Of a stretch of DNA of 7,207 bases, positions 1 to 5,394 are shown piece by piece. The notes under the pieces were generated by a model that was not told the DNA's origin, did no database searches, and saw nothing but the letters and a program-made list of their open reading frames with translations. Both the position numbers and the translations under genes were made by a program. The stretch is taken from positions 1-7,207 of the forward strand of contig JALUUZ010000507.1 of the NCBI GenBank assembly GCA_027021095.1, in the 5' to 3' direction. The DNA comes from Gammaproteobacteria bacterium (lineage in GTDB: Bacteria > Pseudomonadota > Gammaproteobacteria > SZUA-21). The stretch's first letter is position 1. Each line of letters opens with the position of its first letter.

Positions 1-440
1 TCCTGCTGCAGGTGTACAATCTGCGCTGCGCCGGAAGGTACCGTCGTTGCGTGCAGGTTGATTTTGTCCTTGGGGATTTTTTTGTTTCGAATCGTGTTCG
101 CGCAGATCTGGAACTTGACTCCGCGGCCTGCCAGCTTGGCAATGTAAGAATTGAAGGTACGCCCCTTCTTGTCCTGGGCGCCATCCACCAGCATGTAAGC
201 ACCGCCGGCATGCGCCACGGCAATGATCTCTACGTCCTTGTCGCCGACCGCATTCAGGTGATTGTCGATATTCCGCAGCCCAAGATACGCGCTGTCGAGA
301 TTGTTGAAATGATAGACCACCTTCTGCCGGTAATAGCCGTTCACATCCTTGGGGCTGACTGCCGTACAACCAGCAAAGATCGCCCCTGCGAAGACCATGC
401 TGACAAAAACCAGCAGCTTGTTATTATTCACGTTTTCCAT
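1..440 (-). CDS. DsrE/DsrF-family protein with lipoprotein signal (partial, C-terminus beyond window)
   Basis: DsrE-family proteins bind sulfane sulfur on a conserved cysteine and pass it between sulfur-metabolism partners. The minus-strand frame is open from an ATG at 440-438 to the window edge, giving 146 codons, with AGGAGG at 452-447 and a 6-base spacer. Residues 8-24 are hydrophobic and end in IFAG before Cys25, a plausible lipobox although Phe at -3 is not the usual Leu. The domain begins near residue 40 (KVVYHFNNLDSAYLGLRNID). It continues through VEIIAVAHAGG (70-80) and KFQICANT (109-116), where Cys113 sits at the position of the conserved family cysteine. It then runs to the PSGAAQIVHLQQ strand and helix near the end (135-146). 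Position +2 is Thr, not Asp, so outer-membrane sorting would be expected under the enterobacterial Lol rule. Classical DsrE is cytoplasmic, so an envelope-anchored form is notable. The family call is strong; the lipoprotein call is moderate; the physiological partner is unknown. Confidence 0.85.
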   Translation of the reverse strand, partial: MENVNNNKLLVFVSMVFAGAIFAGCTAVSPKDVNGYYRQKVVYHFNNLDSAYLGLRNIDNHLNAVGDKDVEIIAVAHAGGAYMLVDGAQDKKGRTFNSYIAKLAGRGVKFQICANTIRNKKIPKDKINLHATTVPSGAAQIVHLQQ

Positions 441-503
441 AAGATGCCTCCTGCGTGACTGCTGGAGCCATTGTACCCGATCAGAACCCGCTCCGGTACC
501 GGC

Positions 504-619
504 ATGTTGGTGCGTACAACGCACCCTACTTTGGTGCATGACGTTTTCTTGCTGTAAATCCTTTGGTGCACTTCGTGCACCGTCACAACGACATGGGGGT
601 GCGTCGTATATACCAACAT
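504..619. repeat. REP/BIME-like element: inverted pair of hairpin repeats around a third hairpin
   Basis: The unit at 506-529 contains GGTGCGT-aca-ACGCACC, a 7 bp stem with a 3-base loop. On the minus strand it reads GTAG followed by that hairpin, the head-plus-hairpin layout known for REP sequences mobilised by RAYT transposases. A degenerate copy in the opposite orientation lies at 596-617, sharing GTTGGT, TAC and ACGCACCC. The outer edges form an 8 bp inverted repeat, ATGTTGGT at 504-511 against ACCAACAT at 612-619. Between them is a separate perfect hairpin, GGTGCAC-ttc-GTGCACC, at 565-581. The motif TTTGGTGCA also occurs twice directly, at 530 and 562. No RAYT gene is present in the window, so the REP assignment rests on architecture alone. 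Confidence 0.6.
565..581. repeat. Perfect 7 bp hairpin (GGTGCAC/GTGCACC)
   Basis: The arms 565-571 and 575-581 are perfect reverse complements with loop TTC. No T-tract follows on either strand, so it is not a standard intrinsic terminator. It lies inside the REP-like element between the DsrE-family start and the SPOR gene stop, and is probably part of that repeat cluster. Confidence 0.6.
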
Positions 620-675
620 CACGACAAATTTAATCACATTACGTGGCGATCCTTCCACACACGACTCTTCCATTC

Positions 676-719
676 CCTTGCTCCGTCTCTTGCCGAACGG
701 TGGTGAGAAATGCGGGCTA
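676..719 (+). repeat. Dispersed intergenic repeat, copy A
   Basis: This copy carries the core GGTGGTGAGAAATGCGGGC. Over 44 bases it aligns without gaps to copy B (4341-4384), with 5 mismatches by eye and the last 26 bases identical. Its final bases, read on the minus strand, are the TAG stop codon of the SPOR-domain gene, so the repeat abuts and terminates that reading frame. Confidence 0.8.
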
Positions 720-1883
720 ACGGTATTTCAATACGATGCCCTTGAGTTTATGCTGCTGCGCCAGGCGTAGTCGCAGGTTGTCGGCCTCGGTTCTCGTGAC
801 CACCGGCCCGATTCTCACGCGGTAACGGCTGGCACTGGATCCTGGCGCGATAAAAACCTTGAAACCATTCTGCTTGAGCTTGTCACGTAAAGAAAATGCA
901 TTACTCCGCTTGGTAAAGCTGGCCACCTGCACCACCCAGCTAAAACCGGACTTGCTGTTTTCAGATTGCTTGTTGGTAATGATGCGTGCAATCAAGTCAT
1001 CTTCGACTGCCTGCTTTGGCTCTTTTTGCCGCGATGCCTTTTCAGGGGATACAGGCAGGTCGGTTGCAGGATCACTTTTCGGGGATCCTGGTGCCGCGTC
1101 ATTCCGGCCAGGCGGCTGCGTCTCCGTCTCCTGCCTGCCCTGGCGCATCGCGTCCGGCACAGCAGGTGGCGTGGGTACCAGCGCGACACTGCCCTGTTGC
1201 CGCGAACCGCTCCGCCCGATGTCTGCTTTACCAACAGACGAATCCGTAGACTCTTCGCCGGGCTTTATCGCAGTACTTCGCACCTTGCCAAAGGTTGGAG
1301 GGAACTGGTCCTTCACCTTGCTTTCCTCAACTCCCTTTTCCCGCCCCGGGGCCTCTGCCGTCCGTTTCGCAACAGCCGGCTGCGAAGACACTGGTTTCGA
1401 AGACACTGGGATCTTCTCGTACTCGATATCTGCATCATCAGCCGCCGGGTAGACAGAAAACAGCAACGCAACTGAAGAGACGAGGCTTACTGTAAAGATC
1501 AACGGATGATCACGCTGACTGATCAACAACCTTGCCAGCGCAACCGTCAGCCCTACGGCGAACAGCAGCGCGCCGAAAACAACCCCGTATTTAATGGAAA
1601 TATCATAGAGTTCGGCAAACAGGGTAACGGCCAGCACGATACCAAGCAGTATCGCAACCGATAACAGGCCTCCGGCCATGCCCCAAAGCAGGGCACTCTT
1701 ACGGAAAGCGGCTGCACGCGCACCATAGTAATAACAGAAACACAGGAAATACAGGCTCCATAACACAAGCTGCGCAACCGACTTTCCGGCGGAAATATCG
1801 GCCACCGAAGCACCTGCCAGCGAAGACACTAGGCTGCCGGCAAAGAACGCACTGACCCTGCCAAAAGACTTGTTCCCTTCCAT
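717..1883 (-). CDS. Polytopic membrane protein with C-terminal SPOR domain
   Basis: The SPOR domain (residues about 314-388, counting from the ATG) binds septal peptidoglycan lacking stem peptides. It is seen as WVVQVASF, then the helix NAFSLRDKLKQNGFKVFI, YRVRIGPV and a second helix ending in GIVLKYR. Hydrophobic segments lie at about 7-29 (weak), 36-54, 64-92, 99-121 and 127-145. Positive residues lie in the loops after the second (ARAAAFRK) and fourth (RLLISQR) segments, and acidic residues (ADDADIEYE) follow the fifth. Five helices with N-in topology would place the C-terminus in the periplasm, where SPOR must act. Residues 146-313 are a Pro/Ser/Lys/Glu-rich linker. SPOR proteins usually have one helix (FtsN, DamX, DedD), so the multi-span anchor is unusual. 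The start is uncertain: AGGAG at 1899-1895 lies 11 bases before this ATG and only 2 before an in-frame GTG at 1892-1890 (391 aa). The gene appears monocistronic. Confidence 0.88.
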   Translation of the reverse strand: MEGNKSFGRVSAFFAGSLVSSLAGASVADISAGKSVAQLVLWSLYFLCFCYYYGARAAAFRKSALLWGMAGGLLSVAILLGIVLAVTLFAELYDISIKYGVVFGALLFAVGLTVALARLLISQRDHPLIFTVSLVSSVALLFSVYPAADDADIEYEKIPVSSKPVSSQPAVAKRTAEAPGREKGVEESKVKDQFPPTFGKVRSTAIKPGEESTDSSVGKADIGRSGSRQQGSVALVPTPPAVPDAMRQGRQETETQPPGRNDAAPGSPKSDPATDLPVSPEKASRQKEPKQAVEDDLIARIITNKQSENSKSGFSWVVQVASFTKRSNAFSLRDKLKQNGFKVFIAPGSSASRYRVRIGPVVTRTEADNLRLRLAQQHKLKGIVLKYR

Positions 1884-1894
1884 CGAAATCACTA

Positions 1895-1899
1895 CTCCT
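1895..1899 (-). promoter_or_regulatory. Shine-Dalgarno of the SPOR gene (start choice ambiguous)
   Basis: AGGAG on the minus strand is the only purine-rich site before this gene. Its spacing to the ATG at 1883-1881 is 11 bases, slightly long. Its spacing to the GTG at 1892-1890 is only 2 bases, too short for normal initiation. The ATG is preferred. Confidence 0.5.
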
Positions 1900-1934
1900 G
1901 AAAAATACAGACATACCGCTTAGGGCAGATTAAC

Positions 1935-2044
1935 ATTCAGCCTGACCATCACCCCGGCCAAAAGGACAGAATAAATCAGGTTTATCATCTTTAATGATAG
2001 ATCAAAACCTGGGTTTTAAAAATCCCTGGACCATCAGGCTGAAT
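1935..2044. repeat. 110 bp nested inverted-repeat element
   Basis: The outer arms ATTCAGCCTGA (1935-1945) and TCAGGCTGAAT (2034-2044) are perfect 11 bp reverse complements. Inside, CAGGTTT (1977-1983) pairs with AAACCTG (2005-2011), and TATCAT (1983-1988) pairs with ATGATA (1994-1999), giving a bulged cruciform-like centre. A near-palindrome GGGTTTTAAAAATCCC follows at 2011-2026. GACCATCA also occurs twice directly, at 1944 and 2029. It sits between the divergently transcribed SPOR gene and basic secreted protein gene. It could be a small non-autonomous mobile element or a regulatory region; no clear target-site duplication is seen. Confidence 0.55.
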
Positions 2045-2060
2045 TCGGTTTCACTGCCAG

Positions 2061-2083
2061 TCCGCATTTCTCAGCACTGTTCG
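2061..2083 (-). repeat. Dispersed intergenic repeat, copy D (degenerate)
   Basis: Read on the minus strand, this matches the copy A/B core at 20 of 23 positions, including the full internal TGAGAAATGCGG block. It lies in the divergent spacer, just outside the nested inverted-repeat element. Confidence 0.55.
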
Positions 2084-2180
2084 CAGCAAGGCAGCCAAAC
2101 TGGAAAACGAAAGTTGATAAGGCTATCATAGGGTGAAAATCAGCTGACAATAATCAAACGCAGTCTCACATGCAGTTTTC

Positions 2181-2185
2181 GGGAG
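2181..2185 (+). promoter_or_regulatory. Shine-Dalgarno that sets the start of the basic secreted protein
   Basis: GGGAG lies 8 bases before the ATG at 2194. An earlier in-frame ATG at 2170 has no such site and would add eight residues ahead of the signal peptide, so 2194 is preferred. Confidence 0.55.
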
Positions 2186-2193
2186 TACAGACG

Positions 2194-2724
2194 ATGCGCG
2201 GAACCCAGTTCTCTGTTTCTTTTCTTTCCATGATCACGATAGTTCTTTCTCAGTTTTCGGTAGCCTCTGCGGAAAGCACGTGGCGTATACAGCACAAGGT
2301 CACCAAAGCGTTGAACAAATACGCGATAAAGAGCACAAAAGGCAAAGTCGGCCACCATACCAAGATTTCGCGTTACGACTATAGTGCGAAAAACTGTGAA
2401 CTTCGGATTCACTGGCATCTTGAATGGCATAACGCACAGCTTGGCCGCAGCGACACCGACAAGGGCGCCAACTATACGATTCCGCTGCGCCAGGTAGAAC
2501 TGAAACCCATCTCAGCACCAAAGCGTATCAAGCTTTCCTGCACCCCGGCCAATGAGTGTATCACCAAGCGGTTTCACAAAAGCTGCGAGCGCAGACGACG
2601 CTGCAAGCAGACCAAGACCTATAACGACTACTTTATCCGCCTTACCGCGGACCGCAAACAAAGCCTGTCGAAGAAACTGCGCAAGCTGATCAGGCGTTGC
2701 AAAACCGCACCAAAAAAAAGTTAG
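2194..2724 (+). CDS. Small basic six-cysteine secreted protein, unknown family
   Basis: The function is not recognised. From the ATG at 2194 the product is 176 residues. A Sec signal peptide is visible: basic MRGTQ, hydrophobic core about 7-22, and likely cleavage after SVASA (residue 26). The mature part is very rich in Lys and Arg and has six cysteines (68, 116, 122, 131, 137, 169), an even number compatible with three disulfides in the periplasm. The C-terminal half shows IKLSC, then NECI, then YFIRL, then a basic helix KKLRKLIRRC. This resembles a general pattern in small exported proteins, where a Cys-x5-Cys-Ile segment is followed by a strand and a terminal Leu-Ile-x-x-Cys helix; that resemblance is from memory and not verified. 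A basic cluster (CERRRRC, 131-137) between two cysteines could bind an acidic partner such as nucleic acid or polysaccharide. A T7 run follows the stop at 2730-2736 but lacks a GC stem. Confidence 0.75.
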   Translation: MRGTQFSVSFLSMITIVLSQFSVASAESTWRIQHKVTKALNKYAIKSTKGKVGHHTKISRYDYSAKNCELRIHWHLEWHNAQLGRSDTDKGANYTIPLRQVELKPISAPKRIKLSCTPANECITKRFHKSCERRRRCKQTKTYNDYFIRLTADRKQSLSKKLRKLIRRCKTAPKKS

Positions 2725-2739
2725 TAGGGTTTTTTTAGT

Positions 2740-2768
2740 CTGGCATTCAACTTTGTTATAGGTATAAT
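2740..2768 (+). promoter_or_regulatory. Probable sigma-70 promoter of the ankyrin gene
   Basis: A perfect TATAAT at 2763-2768 is preceded, with a 17-base spacer, by CTGGCA at 2740-2745, which matches the TTGACA consensus at 4 of 6 positions. The predicted start of transcription leaves a leader of roughly 70 bases before the ATG at 2845. This suggests the ankyrin gene is transcribed independently of the upstream gene. Confidence 0.55.
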
Positions 2769-2844
2769 AATTTTACTTAGCAGGAATCCAGTACCCTAAG
2801 GACATCGTCAATAACTCGCTTATACGTTCTACAGGGGAATCAGT

Positions 2845-3279
2845 ATGAGATACTTCGCCAGCCTAATTTCAATATTTTTCTTGTGCCTCTCCGTTGCCAC
2901 TGTCGCCGGCCCACTGCATGAAGCCGTCAAAGCGGGTAAGCTGGAACAGGTCAAGACACTGCTCGAAAGCGGCACGGATATCAACGAACTCGACACGGAC
3001 GGTGAATCCGCGCTGAGCTATGCAGTCAGGAAAAAAAACAAGGAGATGGTCGAATTCCTGCTCTCCAAGAAGGCTGACATCAACCTGCAGAACTACGTAG
3101 GCGATACCCCGCTGATGAACGCGATATCGGTCAACGCCCAGGAGATCGTCAAGCTTTTGCTGCAGCACGGCGCCGACACCAAGCTGAGAAACAACATCGG
3201 CGCCAATGCGAAGGATTTTGCAAAGAGCCTGAAGAACAAAAAAATATTACGCCTGATCCGTAACAGCCGGCGCTTCTGA
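2845..3279 (+). CDS. Small secreted ankyrin-repeat protein
   Basis: Ankyrin repeats form helix-turn-helix stacks that bind protein partners. The ATG at 2845 has AGGGG at 2833-2837, 7 bases upstream. Residues 1-21 form a Sec signal peptide (MRYF, hydrophobic core, cleavage near TVA or TVAG). Three full repeats follow at about 23-53, 54-86 and 87-119, with hallmarks LHEAVKAGKLEQVKTLLESG, ADINLQNYVGDTPLMNAI and IVKLLLQHGADTKLRNNIG. A degenerate capping repeat (120-144) ends in a basic NSRRF tail. At 144 residues it is a minimal ankyrin domain with no enzymatic partner domain. Periplasmic ankyrin proteins of this size occur in Proteobacteria, in some cases beside catalase genes, but no such partner is adjacent here. 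It converges on the SH3-domain gene. The ankyrin assignment is firm; the binding partner is unknown. An A8 run at about residue 62 is a possible slippage site. Confidence 0.92.
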   Translation: MRYFASLISIFFLCLSVATVAGPLHEAVKAGKLEQVKTLLESGTDINELDTDGESALSYAVRKKNKEMVEFLLSKKADINLQNYVGDTPLMNAISVNAQEIVKLLLQHGADTKLRNNIGANAKDFAKSLKNKKILRLIRNSRRF

Positions 3280-3311
3280 CCCGGTGCTTCTGCACCTGGT
3301 ACTTCTGGACA
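3269..3311 (+). repeat. Imperfect 14-15 bp tandem repeat at the ankyrin gene end
   Basis: Three adjacent units read GGCGCTTCTGACCC (3269-3282), GGTGCTTCTGCACCT (3283-3297) and GGTACTTCTGGACA (3298-3311), sharing the core CTTCTG. The first unit contains the ankyrin gene stop codon. The middle unit also forms a small GGTGC-ttct-GCACC hairpin (3283-3296). It lies between convergent genes. Confidence 0.6.
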
Positions 3312-3347
3312 GTATACCAACGATGGCCCGACCTTGTGCCCGGCCGG

Positions 3348-4082
3348 TCAATCATCAATATTGTTTTCGATATACAACCTGACCGAGTTCTTTCCAACCG
3401 GCTGAATCGATGCGCGCTGCGTACCCCCCTGGTAGATATATTGATAGGACAGCCTGCACACCTTGCCATCTTTCCGGATCACTGACAAGGTACGCCCAAA
3501 AAACTCATCCAGGCTCTTGCGGTCACTGGTTTCCATTCGTTCCTTCGACGAAATCCGCGGAAGTTTCAGATGATTGGGAATGGATGCCAGCTTGCGCAAC
3601 ACCAGCATACCATCCAACACACTGGTGTTCGACAGCACGATCGCCGTCTTGCGGTTTTTGCCTGTCTTCTTGTCCTGTTCTATCGAATAGGGAATCCGCG
3701 CCGCAGACAATTTCGATCTGAATTCATTAAGACCGACCTTCCATTCCTTTCCTGGAACAGGCAGCCTTGAAACGAATCCACTGAAAGTATAACCCGTATG
3801 CTTACCGAACCGGACGCCGATCCAATAACCTGTAATATTATCGACGGTCAACAGCCGGTCCCGTGGCAACAGCTGTGTGACTACGACCTTGCCACCATAG
3901 GGCATCCTGACCAGCACCTTGGCGGTAATCAAGGGTCTACTGCGCAGGTTCAATCCTTTGAACGAATGTACAAAAAGAGTCTCGCCCTTTTTGAAATTAC
4001 GTTCGTCATCCAACGCCATCAGATCAAAGGAAACCAGTACCGCGATCAGTGCGCCAAACAATTTCCAATAAACCTGAATCAC
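3348..4082 (-). CDS. Secreted bacterial SH3-domain protein
   Basis: Bacterial SH3 (SH3b) domains usually bind peptidoglycan or mediate envelope protein contacts. The chosen start is GTG at 4082-4080 (244 aa), because it directly precedes a signal-like stretch: VIQVYWK, a hydrophobic core at residues 8-19, and a likely cleavage near LMA (21-23). AGGAG lies 11 bases upstream and GAAGG 4 bases upstream. The SH3 domain spans about residues 35-107: LNLRSRP, VLVRMPYGGKVVV, GYWIGVRFG and HTGYTFSGFVSRLP, the usual order of conserved blocks. Residues 110-244 are an unrecognised C-terminal region with a strand-rich end (VCRLSYQYIYQGG, SVRLYIENNIDD) and a single Cys209. The frame stays open upstream to 4328, but that part shows no signal or binding site and is probably not translated. 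The gene is convergent with the ankyrin gene and apparently monocistronic. Confidence 0.82.
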   Translation of the reverse strand: MIQVYWKLFGALIAVLVSFDLMALDDERNFKKGETLFVHSFKGLNLRSRPLITAKVLVRMPYGGKVVVTQLLPRDRLLTVDNITGYWIGVRFGKHTGYTFSGFVSRLPVPGKEWKVGLNEFRSKLSAARIPYSIEQDKKTGKNRKTAIVLSNTSVLDGMLVLRKLASIPNHLKLPRISSKERMETSDRKSLDEFFGRTLSVIRKDGKVCRLSYQYIYQGGTQRASIQPVGKNSVRLYIENNIDD

Positions 4083-4535
4083 CGCGCCTTCTTCTCCTGT
4101 CGTGTATTCCCTGCAAGCAGACTTGTAGCCGTATTCGAGTGCACCTTGTGAACCAACGCCTGAACACGGCTCCCCTGACCTGCACTTCTCGCCGCTGTCT
4201 CGCTGAAACACTGTTGAACCAAGCCAGTTGAAGTACTCGTGGTCTGCACCCGCAGGCAGGAAACTTTCTGCAATTGGCTGGTGTTCAGAAGCCAACGCAG
4301 AAAAAAGCCTGTGGGCTGCGAAAGCCACCCATGCCGTACCCCTTGCCCCGTCTCGCTACGAACGGTGGTGAGAAATGCGGGCTAGCACCGTTTCACGATG
4401 GATTGTGATCAGCAAGGGCTGGTCAGGTAGTGTACAGCACGTGGAAATGATAACACTATCGAACTTGCGCAATCAAGCAAACGGATAAGCGCAGAAAAAC
4501 CAGGAGACCAAAATAAGAAAACCGTGATTTACCGG
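4083..4535. other. Gene-free spacer of about 450 bases
   Basis: This stretch lies upstream of the SH3 gene and downstream of the 4536-5036 gene. It holds repeat copy B with its flanking inverted arms. Short open frames exist on both strands, but none has a ribosome binding site, a signal peptide or a recognisable domain. Part of it is the doubtful N-terminal extension of the SH3 reading frame. No strong terminator with a T-tract was found. Confidence 0.6.
4341..4384 (+). repeat. Dispersed intergenic repeat, copy B
   Basis: This copy matches copy A over 44 bases (39 identical by eye). It also has flanking arms AACGGTG (4361-4367) and CACCGTT (4386-4392) that are perfect reverse complements, so this copy could fold into a 7 bp stem with an 18-base loop. 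The loop holds the conserved GAGAAATGCGGG block. Confidence 0.8.
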
Positions 4536-5036
4536 TCAGGAATCAGTAAAGGCCTCGACCAGGCGGCCGTATTTCCATGTGCCGAACGCCGCTTCGACAC
4601 CATCCACCTGCCCGTTATGCAGATAAACGATCACTGACCAATCGGGAATCTCGACATCGACAAATTCTGCATTGCTTTTCGAGTCACTCAGCGTGTAAGC
4701 AACCGCCTTGTCGTCCAACCAGTCGACAAGTTCGGTACCCGACATCGAGAGCAGGTTCCGGCCCTCGATCGGCCCCTTAATCGATACTGGGGCAATAGAA
4801 ATCGATACCCCAACCACTCCATACTGCTTGTGCAGCACCACGGTATCGATCTGGCCCGCATAGACGAACAGGTAGCGGTCATAGGACATCGGCAGTTTGC
4901 GGATGGACGGTCCCATAAGCTGTTCGAGTTTTTTCTCATCGATCCGGAACTCGATCGGTCCCACCCGCACCTGTGGCTCGATCACAATGCCTGCTTCTTG
5001 CGTCTCGTTACCATTTGCCACAAAACCACCGTTCAT
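4536..5036 (-). CDS. Hypothetical protein, possible internal duplication
   Basis: No family is recognised. The frame gives 166 residues from an ATG at 5036-5034, which is immediately preceded by an in-frame TAG, so no longer start exists. No Shine-Dalgarno is visible before it (the upstream sequence is CTTCTAG). A GTG at 4985-4983 is a possible alternative start. No signal peptide or membrane segment is seen, so the product is probably cytoplasmic and is acidic overall. Two halves share a layout of helix then strand-turn-strand. The first runs from VGPIEFRIDEKKLEQLMG (25-42) to LFVYAGQIDTVVL (56-68). The second runs from MSGTELVDWLDD (98-109) to SVIVYLHNGQVDGVEAAFG (134-152). The matching GQ[IV]DxV motifs suggest an ancient duplication. 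The first half recalls domains beginning vGpi-fgm-keel--llG, but this is only a fold-level impression. Confidence 0.7.
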   Translation of the reverse strand: MNGGFVANGNETQEAGIVIEPQVRVGPIEFRIDEKKLEQLMGPSIRKLPMSYDRYLFVYAGQIDTVVLHKQYGVVGVSISIAPVSIKGPIEGRNLLSMSGTELVDWLDDKAVAYTLSDSKSNAEFVDVEIPDWSVIVYLHNGQVDGVEAAFGTWKYGRLVEAFTDS

Positions 5037-5230
5037 CTAGAAGTAGAAGTAACTGTGCTTCGAATGATACAAATTCAGCCAAAAATTAACCATATAAATT
5101 AGTATATATTGGTATACAAATATTCAATTTTGCGTGGTTTTTTCAATGAATCAGCAGGTATCTGCCTTTCGTCAAACGCACACTATTTCCAATGTTATCC
5201 GGTATGACTGCCACCTACGCTGCTTGCCTT

Positions 5231-5249
5231 GCCCGCATTTCTCACCACC
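5231..5249 (-). repeat. Dispersed intergenic repeat, copy C
   Basis: Read on the minus strand, this is an exact 19-base copy of the core GGTGGTGAGAAATGCGGGC found in copies A and B. Weaker similarity continues on its 5' side (minus strand), where GCCGTCGCAGTAGAA roughly parallels CCGTCTCGCTACGAA of copy B. Confidence 0.75.
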
Positions 5250-5357
5250 CTTCTACTGCGACGGCGCCATGGCACGCCCTGTCCGGATTTTTACCACACA
5301 ACCAACGTGTTTTCTTTGCAAAGAAGCTGCAGAAAAGGCAACCAGCACACAACTTTT

Positions 5358-5387
5358 TTGCCAAAGAATGGTAAGATAGGTCATTAT
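5358..5387 (+). promoter_or_regulatory. Weak sigma-70 promoter candidate for the small exported protein
   Basis: TTGCCA (5358-5363) matches the -35 consensus at 5 of 6 positions, and CATTAT (5382-5387) matches the -10 consensus at 4 of 6, with an 18-base spacer. It would give a leader of about 90 bases containing the inverted repeat at 5395-5428. Such matches arise by chance, so confidence is low. Confidence 0.3.
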
Positions 5388-5394
5388 TTCGTTG

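Larger units (their letters stand above)
1884..2193. other. Divergent intergenic spacer
   Basis: This stretch of about 310 bases separates the SPOR gene from the basic secreted protein gene and should hold both promoters. It contains the nested inverted repeats and repeat copy D. No convincing sigma-70 promoter could be picked: TTGATA at 2114-2119 lacks a good -10 at the right distance. No small coding region with a ribosome binding site was seen. Confidence 0.6.

Noticed and set aside
506..617. Possible CRISPR array from repeated GGTGC motifs
   Set aside because: Units are inverted, differ in length and have no regular spacers; no cas genes are present.
428..673. Minus-strand open frame of 81 codons
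   Set aside because: It overlaps the DsrE-family start and consists mostly of the REP-like repeat; no ribosome binding site or domain.
859..1475. Long plus-strand open frames
   Set aside because: They are antisense to the low-complexity linker of the SPOR protein, whose biased composition keeps the opposite frames open.
2711..2736. A8 followed by T7 around the end of the basic protein gene as an intrinsic terminator
   Set aside because: The stem would be almost only A-T pairs with no GC arm; it may weakly attenuate but does not meet terminator criteria.
4083..4328. N-terminal extension of the SH3 gene reading frame to an ATG at 4328
   Set aside because: It would bury the signal-like segment at residue 83 onward, has no ribosome binding site and shows no domain. 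The GTG at 4082 is a better start.
5014..5034. GAACGGTGGT at the start of the 4536-5036 gene as a fifth copy of the dispersed repeat
   Set aside because: Only ten bases match and the conserved GAGAAATGCGGG block is not preserved; probably chance.
5134..5379. Plus-strand open frame of 81 codons with several cysteines
   Set aside because: It reads through repeat copy C and has no Shine-Dalgarno; the cysteine content comes from low-constraint sequence.
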